Below are positions 8,177-16,456 of a stretch of DNA of 64,000 bases, piece by piece. The DNA lies in assembly GCA_049614485.1 (NCBI GenBank), contig JBMZDR010000006.1, positions 1-64,000 of the forward strand, read 5' to 3'. Both the position numbers and the translations under genes were made by a program. The notes below the pieces were generated by a model that was not told the origin of the DNA, searched no databases, and saw only the letters and a list, made by a program, of their open reading frames with translations. The first letter of the stretch is position 1; the number at the start of each line of letters is the position of its first letter. Origin of the DNA: GCA-2733415 sp049614485. Lineage in GTDB: Bacteria; Bacteroidota; Bacteroidia; Flavobacteriales; Flavobacteriaceae.

Positions 8177-10411
8177 TTAAAGGTTTAATGACACTCCAAA
8201 AACAATATTCCGTCCTTGGTTGTAAATGCCATCTGTTTTTAATCGAGATAAATGGTTGATGTAATTTTTATCAAAAAGATTATTTACACCTAAGTTCAAA
8301 TTAATAGCTTGTTTTGATATTGTAAACTGTGTTGAAGCGCCAATATTCACTAAATCATAATGTTTAGATACTGTTTCAGAATAACTGATATTGCTCTGTC
8401 TGAAAACATTTTTTAAACTTATGAAGGCTTCTGTGGTGTTTTTTTTGTTTGAGGCTTTACTAATTGTAAATGCAACTTTTGTGTTAATTGAATTTGCAGG
8501 AATCAAAGGCAAGTAGGTGTTATCGTTTAATTGCCCCGTAACAGTTTCAAAACTACTGTTTATATGTAACCAGTCAAGTGGGTGAGGGTGTAAGTGTATG
8601 CCAACTTCACCACCATAAAGTGTTGCATCATCTTGTAGGTATTTGAAAACCTGAGCATCATCAATAGTCGTATTTGTTGGGTTAATATAAATGTAATTAT
8701 TTATAGAATTATAAAATCCGTTTGCAAAAACTTCAAAATGCTCACTTTTGTAGTTTAGGTTAAGATCTAATTGAATGTTTTGCTCATTTTTTAAATTGAC
8801 ATCCCCAATTTCATATCTGTTACTTCCTTCATGTTCACCATCAGAGGTTAATTCTGCAAGGTTAGGCGCTCTAAATCCGCTAGCAATATTAATACGTCCA
8901 GTTAATTTAGAGGTGAAATCGGTTTTAAATCCAACTGCTCCATTAAAACTATTATAGTCTTTTTTTAAGTTTTGATTAATGATATTTATACTCCTGTAGT
9001 CATACCGCGCACCAAACTGAACAGCGTGTTTGCTCCAGTGGTAATGCGCCGTACCGAATAAGCCAGCGTCTGTAGTAGTTGCATCAGGAATTAAAGTTTC
9101 TTCACCAAAATTCTTATTGCTTTGAAACATTCCTTGTGTACCAACAATAACTTCAAAATCATTACGCTTTTCAAACTCATATTTGAAATTATAATTTAAC
9201 GTGTTTAAGTGCATCTCTAAAGCAGGAGAAAGGCTCTCATTTTCGTGTTCATCATGATCTTCCTCTTCATGATCGTCCTCATCTTCATGCGCGTCATGAT
9301 GGTGTTCTTCTTCAAATTCTTTACGGTTATTAAAGGTGTAACCAAGTGTCATGTCTAGTTTTCCTTTATTAAGTTTGGTTACTGAATGTAGACTTAATAC
9401 ATGATTTTCAATTGCTTGATTGGGTAATAAAGGTTTGATATTATCATTTTGTACTCCAATTTCTTCAGGTATTCCTAAACGACTAAAATTAACATTATAA
9501 CGCAAATCATTTGTTGTTTTCCCGATATTGAAACCAACGCCTGTTTTTAAATCATATTCTGAGAAACGAGAATTTGTAACGTGCGTATCTTTAAACTGAT
9601 AATCAGCATGTTGTTGCATTGAAAAACGCGCCAATAGTTTTACGTTTTCAGTAGAGTTTTTTATTCCAAAATTTGTAGAAAGACCGTTAGTGTTTGAAAA
9701 GTATTTAGTTGCTATATCAATGTCTAATGAATCTTTTTGAGCGTATAATTCGGGGTTTAAAAACAAAACACCTCCAATAGCATCTGAACCATAGAGTAGG
9801 GAAGCAGGGCCCTTGATGATTTCAATACTTTCTATACCTGCACTGCTAACACCTAGTCCGTGTTCTTCACCAAATTGTTGATTTTCCAATCTAACACCTT
9901 GTGTATAAACTAATACACGGTTGCTACTTAAACCTCTGATGACAGGTTTACCAATCCCGTTACCAGTACCTATTTGATTAACGCCTGGCACATCACTAAG
10001 TTGTTCCGCTAAATTATTTGCGTTTGTTAATGATGATGTTTTTATCTTTTCAACAGTCATTACATTATCTTTTTGAAGCTTATGAAATGGTGCTGAAATT
10101 AAGACACCTTCTAACTCTAATGCTGTAGGGTGCAGTTGGAAATCTATTGTGGTATCAGAGTCAATGAGCAGTTCCTTATGAATTTCTTGATACCCTAAAT
10201 ATGAGATAAAAATATCATAGGATCCTGATGGAATGTTAGTGATGTTAAAGCTTCCGTCAGTTTTTGTGGTTGTTCCTTTATTGGCAGATTTTAAATAAAC
10301 AGATACATCTGATAAAGGTAATTTTGTGTTTTCATCTGTTATATAGCCAGATAATTTGTGTTGCGAAAAACAACACGTACTTATAAAAAGTAAAGTATAT
10401 AAAAATTTCAT
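8177..10411 (-). CDS. TonB-dependent receptor with His/Asp/Glu-rich loop, probable metal (zinc) uptake
   Basis: A 744-residue outer-membrane receptor: signal peptide (about 1-16), carboxypeptidase-regulatory-like domain (about 20-95), plug (about 115-220, with LAEQLSDVPGVNQIGTGNG and PVIRGLSSNRVLVYTQG), then a barrel ending in VSLNL. At about residues 364-391, inside the barrel, is a run of His, Asp and Glu (EEEHHHDAHEDEDDHEEE is part of it), which looks like an extracellular metal-binding loop as in ZnuD-type zinc receptors. A His/Cys-rich exported protein is encoded 70 bases upstream. Zinc is the best guess; copper or another divalent metal is possible. Confidence 0.82.
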   Translation of the reverse strand: MKFLYTLLFISTCCFSQHKLSGYITDENTKLPLSDVSVYLKSANKGTTTKTDGSFNITNIPSGSYDIFISYLGYQEIHKELLIDSDTTIDFQLHPTALELEGVLISAPFHKLQKDNVMTVEKIKTSSLTNANNLAEQLSDVPGVNQIGTGNGIGKPVIRGLSSNRVLVYTQGVRLENQQFGEEHGLGVSSAGIESIEIIKGPASLLYGSDAIGGVLFLNPELYAQKDSLDIDIATKYFSNTNGLSTNFGIKNSTENVKLLARFSMQQHADYQFKDTHVTNSRFSEYDLKTGVGFNIGKTTNDLRYNVNFSRLGIPEEIGVQNDNIKPLLPNQAIENHVLSLHSVTKLNKGKLDMTLGYTFNNRKEFEEEHHHDAHEDEDDHEEEDHDEHENESLSPALEMHLNTLNYNFKYEFEKRNDFEVIVGTQGMFQSNKNFGEETLIPDATTTDAGLFGTAHYHWSKHAVQFGARYDYRSINIINQNLKKDYNSFNGAVGFKTDFTSKLTGRINIASGFRAPNLAELTSDGEHEGSNRYEIGDVNLKNEQNIQLDLNLNYKSEHFEVFANGFYNSINNYIYINPTNTTIDDAQVFKYLQDDATLYGGEVGIHLHPHPLDWLHINSSFETVTGQLNDNTYLPLIPANSINTKVAFTISKASNKKNTTEAFISLKNVFRQSNISYSETVSKHYDLVNIGASTQFTISKQAINLNLGVNNLFDKNYINHLSRLKTDGIYNQGRNIVFGVSLNL

Positions 10412-10481
10412 ATAATTATAATATTAAATAGTTTACCAAAGTTCACAACTGAGGTATATTTTATTTGTTTCTAAAAAACGA

Positions 10482-10829
10482 TTAACTATTTAATTGAGGA
10501 GGACCTCTATGTGGCGCACTGTTTAAGTAAGTTGTTGTAACACGTATACAGTTGTAAATATCTTTAAGAAAGACATAGTCTGTGAAAGTGATTTTTTCAG
10601 ACCAAACTGTAGGTGACGCGTATATTTGTGGTGTAGCATATAGTTGAATAAAACTACAATCAAACTCAATTTCATGAAGGTGGGTATCACTTTTATCATG
10701 ACAATCTATAAGGTGATGTTCTTCGTGCTCAAATGAATGAATAAGATTAAGTACAGAAGGTGTTAGTAAGACTGTGATTAAGCCAACTAATGCTACTGAT
10801 TTTAATATGTTATTCAAATACTTAGTCAT
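10482..10829 (-). CDS. Small His/Cys-rich exported protein, probable metal-binding
   Basis: A 115-residue protein with an N-terminal hydrophobic segment (about 11-29) acting as signal or anchor. A histidine-rich stretch follows (about 31-52, HSFEHEEHHLIDCHDKSD) with cysteines at 43 and 58, then a conserved-looking tail SAPHRGPPQLNS. The composition suggests metal binding in the periplasm. It overlaps the upstream DUF6787-like gene by 8 bases and precedes the His-rich TonB receptor, so a role in the same metal pathway is inferred. No named family is recognised. Confidence 0.65.
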   Translation of the reverse strand: MTKYLNNILKSVALVGLITVLLTPSVLNLIHSFEHEEHHLIDCHDKSDTHLHEIEFDCSFIQLYATPQIYASPTVWSEKITFTDYVFLKDIYNCIRVTTTYLNSAPHRGPPQLNS

Positions 10830-11328
10830 TAAAAAATCTCTTAAATCCCATTCTCATTAGCATTTTCTTTTCAAATACCCAGAAAAATTGAAATTGTCCA
10901 AACAACCATCCAAAAATAATTAAAAGTACTTGATATATAGGGAATATAATTAGAATTCGTAATGTCCAAAATAGAAATGCACTAGATACAGAATTTTTTA
11001 AGCCTAAAAAATCAATTATTGGTCCAGATATTTTAGTAGCTGTTGAGCCAGTTACTGCAAATACTAGAAAGATAGCGATGAGTTCCCATTGGTAGGTGAT
11101 TTCCCACTTTACAGCTAAACGTTTAAAGAGTTTTAAAGTAACGTTATATATACCGTAAGTTATTATGAGTGTTAAAAACACCAGCAAGATTAAATTAGGG
11201 GAGGAGAATTTAGAAAGAATTAATTTAGCTAATGCATAGCCGCTAACTAGTAAAGCTATAACTCCTAAAAAAGGATAGAGCAATTGCCAGTTTTCTTTTA
11301 TCTCCCAACGATCTTTAATCTTTTGCAT
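10822..11328 (-). CDS. Membrane protein, DUF6787-like
   Basis: A 168-residue protein with about four hydrophobic segments (about 17-38, 44-66, 78-97, 115-145) and repeated WxI/WxL motifs before them (DRWEIKENWQLLYP and VKWEITYQWELIAIF), indicating an internal duplication. The pattern fits the Bacteroidota DUF6787 family, which has no known function. It is the first gene of the unit leading to the His-rich exported protein and the TonB receptor. A TATTTTTG element (plus positions 11344-11351, minus strand) lies about 16 bases before the start and could be its -7 box. Confidence 0.65.
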   Translation of the reverse strand: MQKIKDRWEIKENWQLLYPFLGVIALLVSGYALAKLILSKFSSPNLILLVFLTLIITYGIYNVTLKLFKRLAVKWEITYQWELIAIFLVFAVTGSTATKISGPIIDFLGLKNSVSSAFLFWTLRILIIFPIYQVLLIIFGWLFGQFQFFWVFEKKMLMRMGFKRFFND

Positions 11329-11343
11329 TTATTAAATTTTATG

Positions 11344-11351
11344 CAAAAATA
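11344..11351 (-). promoter_or_regulatory. Putative -7 element for the DUF6787/TonB receptor unit
   Basis: Minus-strand TATTTTTG fits TAnnTTTG and lies just before the DUF6787-like gene. No clear -33 TTG is seen. Any Zur-like site could not be identified. Confidence 0.35.
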
Positions 11352-11409
11352 CGCATTCGATTAATAAAAAAAAATAAAATTAGGAATACTAAATTTGTAC
11401 TGATTTAAA

Positions 11410-11796
11410 TTATAATTTTTGCTTATATTTTTGTTGAAAATAAGTAAAGTACATAAATAACTTATAATTAACCTCTAAACCATAATCAATTTGAGAATCA
11501 TAATCAATTCTCATTTCATATAAGTTTGTATTATATTTAAACGGTTGGAGTACTCTTTGATTCCATGAAGTTATAAAGAAGGTGTTTTTAAGCTCTAAGG
11601 TAGGTTGTGAATAGTATGACATTGGCATTTGTGTTACTAACCATGAATTGAAACCTGGCTCAATAATGATAACTTCATACTCCAGCTCTTTATTTTCAAT
11701 GACTAACTTATCATTATTAGTTGTTAAGTTAGGCTCAATAACAGTGCTAGCACAAGATGTACAAATAAACAATATGATGTATATTAAGCGTTTCAT
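11410..11796 (-). CDS. Lipoprotein, DUF6146-like
   Basis: The start is placed at 11796, giving 128 residues that begin MKRLIYIILFICTSC, a clean lipoprotein signal with lipobox. An upstream in-frame ATG at 11826 would add ten residues before the signal and is unlikely. The mature part is short and rich in aromatic residues (EVIIIEPGFNSWLVTQMP, then YYSQPTLELKN) and resembles the Bacteroidota DUF6146 family of unknown function. It appears to be a single gene. Confidence 0.68.
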   Translation of the reverse strand: MKRLIYIILFICTSCASTVIEPNLTTNNDKLVIENKELEYEVIIIEPGFNSWLVTQMPMSYYSQPTLELKNTFFITSWNQRVLQPFKYNTNLYEMRIDYDSQIDYGLEVNYKLFMYFTYFQQKYKQKL

Positions 11797-11828
11797 GAAA
11801 AAATAACGATTTATATAAAGATACAAAA

Positions 11829-11863
11829 TAAAAAAGCTGAACTATAAAAGTTCAGCTTTTTTA
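11829..11863 (-). terminator. Terminator after the DUF937 gene
   Basis: The hairpin aaaaaagctgaact/agttcagctttttt has A and T runs on its two sides. It lies 15 bases after the end of the DUF937 gene on the minus strand. Confidence 0.82.
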
Positions 11864-11878
11864 TAAGGGTTAGATGGT

Positions 11879-12520
11879 TTATTTTCCAAATAAACCACCA
11901 AGCAGACCAGCTAAACCTCCTTTTTTCTTAGTACCGGAGTTTAAAACCATTCCGGCAACATCGTCAAGAATAGATCCATCACCGTTTCCATCTAATAATG
12001 ATTCAATTAAACTTTGTTGGTTTGAAGCGGTAGAACCACCACCTAATAATCCGCCTAATAAATTACCAATACCGTTAGTATCAGAAACATTTTGTTGTTT
12101 TGTTTGTTTTCCTAGATACCCCATGACTAATGGCGCAGCTATTTTTAAAATGTCCATTACAGCATCAGAACTCATTCCTGATTTTTGAGATAAAGCATTT
12201 GTAACATTCTGTTGTGAGCCTCCTAAAACATGCCCTAGTATGCCGGCACCATCATTCATAACACTTTGGTCAACCCCACCTGCAAATAAACCACCTAAGT
12301 TGTCTAATATTGAGCCATCATGTTTTTCAGATATAGCTCCCATTAAACCTTGAGCTCCTTCTGGAGTTGCTGCATTACGTTTCATGGCACCCATTAAAAC
12401 AGGTAGTGCCATTGTTAAAACAGATGCTGTTTTATCTGTAGATTGCCCTGATTGGTTTGCAACACCGTTTACAATTGTTTTTCCAACTTCACTGTTTAAT
12501 AAATCTAATATTCCTGACAT
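11879..12520 (-). CDS. DUF937 domain protein
   Basis: A 213-residue, Gly/Ala/Ser-rich protein of the DUF937 family (function unknown). It has repeated helices with LMGAMKRNA, GILGHVLGGSQQNVTNALSQ and IAAPLVMGYLGKQ, and three glycine-rich LLGGLLGGG-type stretches, the last at the C-terminus (GLAGLLGGLFGK). No signal peptide is seen. It is a monocistronic gene with its own terminator. Confidence 0.82.
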   Translation of the reverse strand: MSGILDLLNSEVGKTIVNGVANQSGQSTDKTASVLTMALPVLMGAMKRNAATPEGAQGLMGAISEKHDGSILDNLGGLFAGGVDQSVMNDGAGILGHVLGGSQQNVTNALSQKSGMSSDAVMDILKIAAPLVMGYLGKQTKQQNVSDTNGIGNLLGGLLGGGSTASNQQSLIESLLDGNGDGSILDDVAGMVLNSGTKKKGGLAGLLGGLFGK

Positions 12521-12585
12521 TTTAATATGTTTTTAGTTTGTTAATTTAAATTTCGAATTTGAATATACTAAAATTATGCCAATTA

Positions 12586-13545
12586 TTAGTTGTAGTTGTT
12601 TCTAAAGTATACAAGTTGGTTTATTAATTCTGTTTCAGCTCTATGTTTTGCATCTCTAGTTTTACCTCCTATATGTGGTGTTAATGATAACTCAGGATTC
12701 ATTAGTAATTGAATTTCAGGTTTAGGCTCTGTTTCATAAACATCTAAAGCAGCATACTTTACTTTTTCTGCTTCAATGGCGTTTATCAAGGCTATTTCGT
12801 CTAATGTTCCCCCTTGTGATGTGTTGATGATTCCTACACCAGTTTTCATTAATTCAATTTCTTGTTTACCAATTATTACGGCGCCTTGGTATGGCGTATG
12901 TATGGTGATAAAATCAGACTCTTTTAAAAGAATTTCTAATGATTGTGTTTCTATTTCAAATGCAATTGATTTTCCGTTATAGAAGGTAAGGTCTATAGTT
13001 TCTTTTTTAACAGAAGAACTTGTGGTTATAACTTTCATGCCTATACCTATGGCGGTTTTAGCTACTTCTTTTCCGATGTTACCAAAACCTATAATACCTA
13101 GAGTTTTACCTTTTAATTCAGTACCAGTTGAAAATTGTTTTCTTAAGTCATTGAATCTAGTGTCGCCTTCTAAAGGCATTTCTCTGTTTGCTTGATGTAA
13201 AAACCTAACCATCCCGAATAAATGAGCAAATACGAGTTCTGCAACAGAATTTGCAGATGCTAATGGCGTGTTTATAATTTTTAGACCTTTATTAATCGCA
13301 TGCGAAACCGCTATATTATCCATGTTAACACCAGCTCTTCCAATTAACTTTAGTGTTGGGCAAGCATCAACAAGTTCTCTGGTTACTTTTGTTGCGCTAT
13401 TAACTATAAGAACGTCAATTCTGTTTGAATTGATAAAGTTTTCTAACTGATTTTGGGCAACTGTAGTTTTAAAAACTTCAAACTTAACGTCCTTTAATAA
13501 CGCAATGCTGTTTTCTGATAAGTCATCTGCAATTAAAATTTTCAT
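12586..13545 (-). CDS. serA: D-2-hydroxyacid dehydrogenase, 3-phosphoglycerate dehydrogenase-like
   Basis: Start chosen at 13545 (MKILIADD), one base after the serC stop; an ATG at 13563 would overlap serC. The 319-residue protein has the NAD-binding motif GFGNIGKE (about 153-160) and the catalytic His291 in TPHIGGKT and Glu273 in ETEP. Together with serC it implies 3-phosphoglycerate oxidation in serine synthesis. There is no C-terminal ACT domain. Oddly, the catalytic Arg expected in the NxSRG motif is Gln244 (NTSQGG; codon CAA), so activity or substrate may differ from standard SerA. Confidence 0.82.
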   Translation of the reverse strand: MKILIADDLSENSIALLKDVKFEVFKTTVAQNQLENFINSNRIDVLIVNSATKVTRELVDACPTLKLIGRAGVNMDNIAVSHAINKGLKIINTPLASANSVAELVFAHLFGMVRFLHQANREMPLEGDTRFNDLRKQFSTGTELKGKTLGIIGFGNIGKEVAKTAIGIGMKVITTSSSVKKETIDLTFYNGKSIAFEIETQSLEILLKESDFITIHTPYQGAVIIGKQEIELMKTGVGIINTSQGGTLDEIALINAIEAEKVKYAALDVYETEPKPEIQLLMNPELSLTPHIGGKTRDAKHRAETELINQLVYFRNNYN

Positions 13546-13546
13546 A

Positions 13547-14617
13547 TTAAATTGATTTTTCAAATTCTTGCATGGTTTTAACTAGAACCTCTACACTTTC
13601 AAGCGGCAAAGCATTGTATAATGATGCTCTATAGCCACCAACACTTCTGTGGCCATTTAATCCGCTTATTCCAGCATTTGTCCATATTTTGTCAAATTGA
13701 TTTTTAAGGCTTTGATCAACTAAAGAGAATGTTACATTCATAATACTTCTGTCCTCAATTGCAGTATTTCCTTTAAATAAAGGGTTTCTATCAATTTCAG
13801 TGTATAATAATTCGGCTTTAGTGTTATTGATTTTCTCAATTGCGGTAATACCCCCTAAATCTTTTAACCACTGCAGGGTAAGCATTGATACATAAATTGG
13901 AAATACAGCAGGAGTGTTAAGCATGCTATCTTTTGATATGTGCTGCTGATAATCTAACATTGTAGGGATTTGCCTTCCTGTTTTTCCAAGAATGTCGTTT
14001 TTTACCACAACTAAAGTTGTTCCAGATGGCCCCATGTTTTTTTGAGCTCCTGCATAAATAAGGTCAAATTGAGTAAAATCTAATTCTCTTGAAAAAATAT
14101 CTGAACTCATGTCACATACTGTAATCCCGTTGTGTTTTGGAAATGATTTCATTTGTGTGCCGGCAATTGTATTATTGCTTGTACAATGGAAATAGCTTAC
14201 GCCTGCAGGAATGCTGTAGTTTTTTGGTATGTAAGAGTAATTTTTATCTTCTGATGATCCAACAACAATAACCTCACCAAATAGTTTCGCTTCTTTTATA
14301 GCTTTTGCAGACCAAGTGCCGGTATTTGTATATGCAGCCTTACCATTAACCTTCATTAGGTTGTAAGGTGTTAATAAAAACTCTGTACTTGCGCCACCGT
14401 GTAAAAATAAGGCAGTGTATCCTTTGTTTTCTAAACCTAGTAACTCCAAGGCTAATTGCCGAGCTTTTTCGATTACTGCAACAAAATGTTCACTTCTATG
14501 TGAAATTTCTATTAAAGATAATCCTAATCCGTCAAAATCTATAACAGCCTCAGATGCTTTTTTCAAAACGTCTTGTGGTAATATGCACGGCCCAGCACTA
14601 AAATTATGTTTTTTCAT
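13547..14617 (-). CDS. serC: Phosphoserine aminotransferase
   Basis: A 356-residue PLP enzyme converting 3-phosphohydroxypyruvate and glutamate to phosphoserine and 2-oxoglutarate (it also serves pyridoxal phosphate synthesis). The N-terminal HNFSAGPCILPQDVL signature is present, as is the PLP lysine Lys193 in AGAQKNMGPSG and the C-terminal GLNGHRSVGGYRAS. It sits between the acyl-CoA reductase gene (4-base gap) and the serA-like gene (1-base gap), clearly one operon. No serB is nearby. Confidence 0.96.
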   Translation of the reverse strand: MKKHNFSAGPCILPQDVLKKASEAVIDFDGLGLSLIEISHRSEHFVAVIEKARQLALELLGLENKGYTALFLHGGASTEFLLTPYNLMKVNGKAAYTNTGTWSAKAIKEAKLFGEVIVVGSSEDKNYSYIPKNYSIPAGVSYFHCTSNNTIAGTQMKSFPKHNGITVCDMSSDIFSRELDFTQFDLIYAGAQKNMGPSGTTLVVVKNDILGKTGRQIPTMLDYQQHISKDSMLNTPAVFPIYVSMLTLQWLKDLGGITAIEKINNTKAELLYTEIDRNPLFKGNTAIEDRSIMNVTFSLVDQSLKNQFDKIWTNAGISGLNGHRSVGGYRASLYNALPLESVEVLVKTMQEFEKSI

Positions 14618-14621
14618 AGGT

Positions 14622-15683
14622 TTATAAGTTAGCTAGAAATTCAAGAGTATTTATGCCGTCTGCAAAATCAGATAATTTAGGCTTTTGTGTTTCTCCAAAT
14701 TTTATTTCTGATTTTAAAAAATTATTAGCAACAATACATTGAATCTTATTTTTGTCAGTTTCTAGTTGTGTTTTCAAGGTTTCTAAGTCATCATATTTTT
14801 CATAAAATAAGGATGAAATAGGTGAGGAGTAGCTTTTATCTTCTTTTAGCATTAAAAACCCATTTTCGAGTAAATCAAATAAACTCATTAGGTAAACAGC
14901 TTTGTTATAATCGTAATTATTAGCGTACCTGGCGTTGTTAATGATGTCTTTGTGTTTAAAAACGGCATTAAATAGTTTGTCAAAGTTGTAATCTTGAGGT
15001 ACAAATATTTTTGAAACACTTCTACATCCAAGGCCGAAATAGGTGAATATATCATCAGATAAAGCTTGCATTTCTTCATCAGTTTCATTTCCTGTTAAAA
15101 CGGCAACAGAGTTTCTGTTTTCTCTAATAATTGATGGGTATTTCCCAAAATAGTAATCAAAGTATCTAGCGGTATTTGAACTTCCAGTAGCAATTACTGC
15201 ATCAAATCCGTCAAGTTTTTCTTCTGTGAATGTTATTTTATCTTTAAATTCATCACTTACATATTGCAAGTATTTAGCTAAAATAGGTAATAAATGTTTA
15301 TCGTTTGAAGATTGTTTTACTACAACAGAATGACCAGAAAGTAGTACCGAAAGAAAATCATGAAAACCTACAAGCGGTATGTTACCTGCCATAATAATAG
15401 CGATAGTTTTAGGTTGAATACCACTTAAATCAACACTTGAAGCAAACTTCTCCAAGTTGTTTTTATTGAGTGAGTTGCTCCATCCTTCGCAAGAGAATAA
15501 AACATTTTCTAGAGTGAACCATCCGTTAAATTCATATGCGCGTTCAACTTGCATTTTAAAGGCGTCAAAAAACAAATCGTTATGCGCAATAGTATTGTTT
15601 TTAATAATCCCGTTTGTGTTAAACTGACTTAAAAAATCCCCTAATTTCGAAAAAGCTAAAATTCTATGATTTAATTTACTCAT
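14622..15683 (-). CDS. Acyl-CoA reductase, LuxC family
   Basis: A 353-residue protein of the LuxC-like acyl-CoA reductase family, which reduces fatty acyl-CoA to aldehyde with NADPH using an aldehyde-dehydrogenase-like fold. Visible family features are GNIPLVGFHDFLSVLLSGH (about 120-138), VVKQSSNDKHLLP, ATGSSNTARYFDYYFG, and FGLGCRSVSKIFVP, where the Cys would be the catalytic thiol. No luxD or luxE is nearby, so it is not a luminescence operon. It leads the serC-serA operon; a metabolic link is not obvious. The promoter lies at 15754-15785. Confidence 0.85.
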   Translation of the reverse strand: MSKLNHRILAFSKLGDFLSQFNTNGIIKNNTIAHNDLFFDAFKMQVERAYEFNGWFTLENVLFSCEGWSNSLNKNNLEKFASSVDLSGIQPKTIAIIMAGNIPLVGFHDFLSVLLSGHSVVVKQSSNDKHLLPILAKYLQYVSDEFKDKITFTEEKLDGFDAVIATGSSNTARYFDYYFGKYPSIIRENRNSVAVLTGNETDEEMQALSDDIFTYFGLGCRSVSKIFVPQDYNFDKLFNAVFKHKDIINNARYANNYDYNKAVYLMSLFDLLENGFLMLKEDKSYSSPISSLFYEKYDDLETLKTQLETDKNKIQCIVANNFLKSEIKFGETQKPKLSDFADGINTLEFLANL

Positions 15684-15688
15684 TTATC

Positions 15689-15719
15689 TTGTATCTAAAT
15701 AGTTTTGGCGCTATTTTTG
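15689..15719 (+). promoter_or_regulatory. Promoter of the ferredoxin gene
   Basis: TTG at 15689-15691, a 20-base spacer and TATTTTTG at 15712-15719 fit the Bacteroidota TTG-N19-21-TAnnTTTG consensus. Transcription would start near 15725, leaving a leader of about 85 bases before the ferredoxin start. Confidence 0.65.
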
Positions 15720-15753
15720 CACCTAAGAATATTGATTTGTTTTTCAATGCTTG

Positions 15754-15785
15754 CAAAGATAATCATTGTGTTAAAAGCAAAACAA
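15754..15785 (-). promoter_or_regulatory. Promoter of the acyl-CoA reductase-serC-serA operon
   Basis: On the minus strand, TTG (plus 15783-15785), a 21-base spacer and TATCTTTG (plus 15754-15761) match the Bacteroidota promoter consensus. Transcription would begin near 15748. It overlaps and faces away from the ferredoxin promoter, so the two units may affect each other. Confidence 0.62.
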
Positions 15786-15811
15786 TTTATTTTAATTAAA
15801 AGAGAGTAGCT

Positions 15812-16165
15812 ATGGCAATTATTATAACAGATGAATGTATAAACTGTGGAGCATGTGAGCCAGAATGTCCAAATACAGCAATTTATGAAGCTTCTGACGA
15901 TTGGCGTTATGCTGATGGAACTTCCTTAAAAGGTGATTTAGTACTGACTAATGGAAAAACTGTAAATGCAGATGAGGCGCAAGAACCAGTTAGTGATGAA
16001 GTGTATTACATTGTGCCTGATAAATGTACGGAATGTAAAGGATTTCATGAAGAGCCACAATGTGCAGCTGTTTGCCCAGTAGATTGTTGTGTGCCTGATG
16101 ATGCTGTTGTTGAAACAGAAGATGAATTGTTGGCTAAACAGTCATTTATGCATCCAGAAGGTTAA
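15812..16165 (+). CDS. 2[4Fe-4S] ferredoxin, Alvin-type
   Basis: A 117-residue soluble electron carrier. The first cluster motif is CINCGACEPECP (Cys9, 12, 15, 19). The second is CTECKGFHEEPQCAAVCP, with the eight-residue gap between the second and third Cys that is typical of Alvin-type ferredoxins. About 45 acidic residues separate the two motifs, and there is a C-terminal acidic tail, making it longer than the usual 80 residues. It is divergent from the acyl-CoA reductase operon. Its redox partner is not apparent here. Confidence 0.93.
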   Translation: MAIIITDECINCGACEPECPNTAIYEASDDWRYADGTSLKGDLVLTNGKTVNADEAQEPVSDEVYYIVPDKCTECKGFHEEPQCAAVCPVDCCVPDDAVVETEDELLAKQSFMHPEG

Positions 16166-16184
16166 TTAATTAGAATGAGAATAT

Positions 16185-16212
16185 AAAAGAGCTTTCAAAG
16201 CTCTTTTTTTTG
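16185..16212 (+). terminator. Terminator after the ferredoxin gene
   Basis: The hairpin aagagcttt-c-aaagctctt followed by a run of T lies about 20 bases after the ferredoxin stop codon. Confidence 0.8.
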
Positions 16213-16286
16213 TTAAAAAAAGACTAATTCCTTAAAGATCAGTCAGAAAAAGCGTATTTTAGCTATCTCATTAAAAATGATTTAAG

Positions 16287-16358
16287 ATGAATACTATAGT
16301 AACATACGCAATTTCAGTTTTAATAGGTTTCTGTGTTTTTATTTTAGCTTTTTTCTAA
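16287..16358 (+). CDS. Candidate 23-residue single-span membrane peptide
   Basis: An ATG-to-TAA reading frame encodes 23 residues, almost all hydrophobic after the first few (TYAISVLIGFCVFILAFF is the membrane stretch). It sits alone in the 290-base space between the ferredoxin terminator and ychF. No ribosome-binding site or promoter element is clear, which is normal for promoter-proximal starts in this group. Such a short frame can arise by chance, so this is a candidate only. Confidence 0.3.
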   Translation: MNTIVTYAISVLIGFCVFILAFF

Positions 16359-16422
16359 TATAAAAACGTATCACACCTCTTAATTATCCACAAGTTTCCT
16401 GTAGAGAAACAAATAAAATATG

Positions 16423-16430
16423 TAGTTTTG
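16423..16430 (+). promoter_or_regulatory. Putative -7 element for ychF
   Basis: TAGTTTTG fits TAnnTTTG and lies 26 bases before the ychF start. The -33 TTG is not clear. Confidence 0.45.
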
Positions 16431-16456
16431 CAAACTTAATATTTTAGTCTCATATC

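Noticed and set aside
9239..9322. His/Asp/Glu run in the TonB receptor as a low-complexity error or frameshift
   Set aside because: The frame continues cleanly on both sides, codons vary, and such metal-binding loops are known in ZnuD-type receptors.
11390..11397. A TAAATTTG -7-like element on the plus strand
   Set aside because: No plus-strand gene follows; the next feature is the end of the minus-strand DUF6146-like gene. Such octamers are common by chance in AT-rich DNA.
14622..15683. Part of a bioluminescence (lux) operon
   Set aside because: Only a LuxC-like reductase is present, with no luxA/B/D/E; LuxC homologues are common in non-luminous Bacteroidota.
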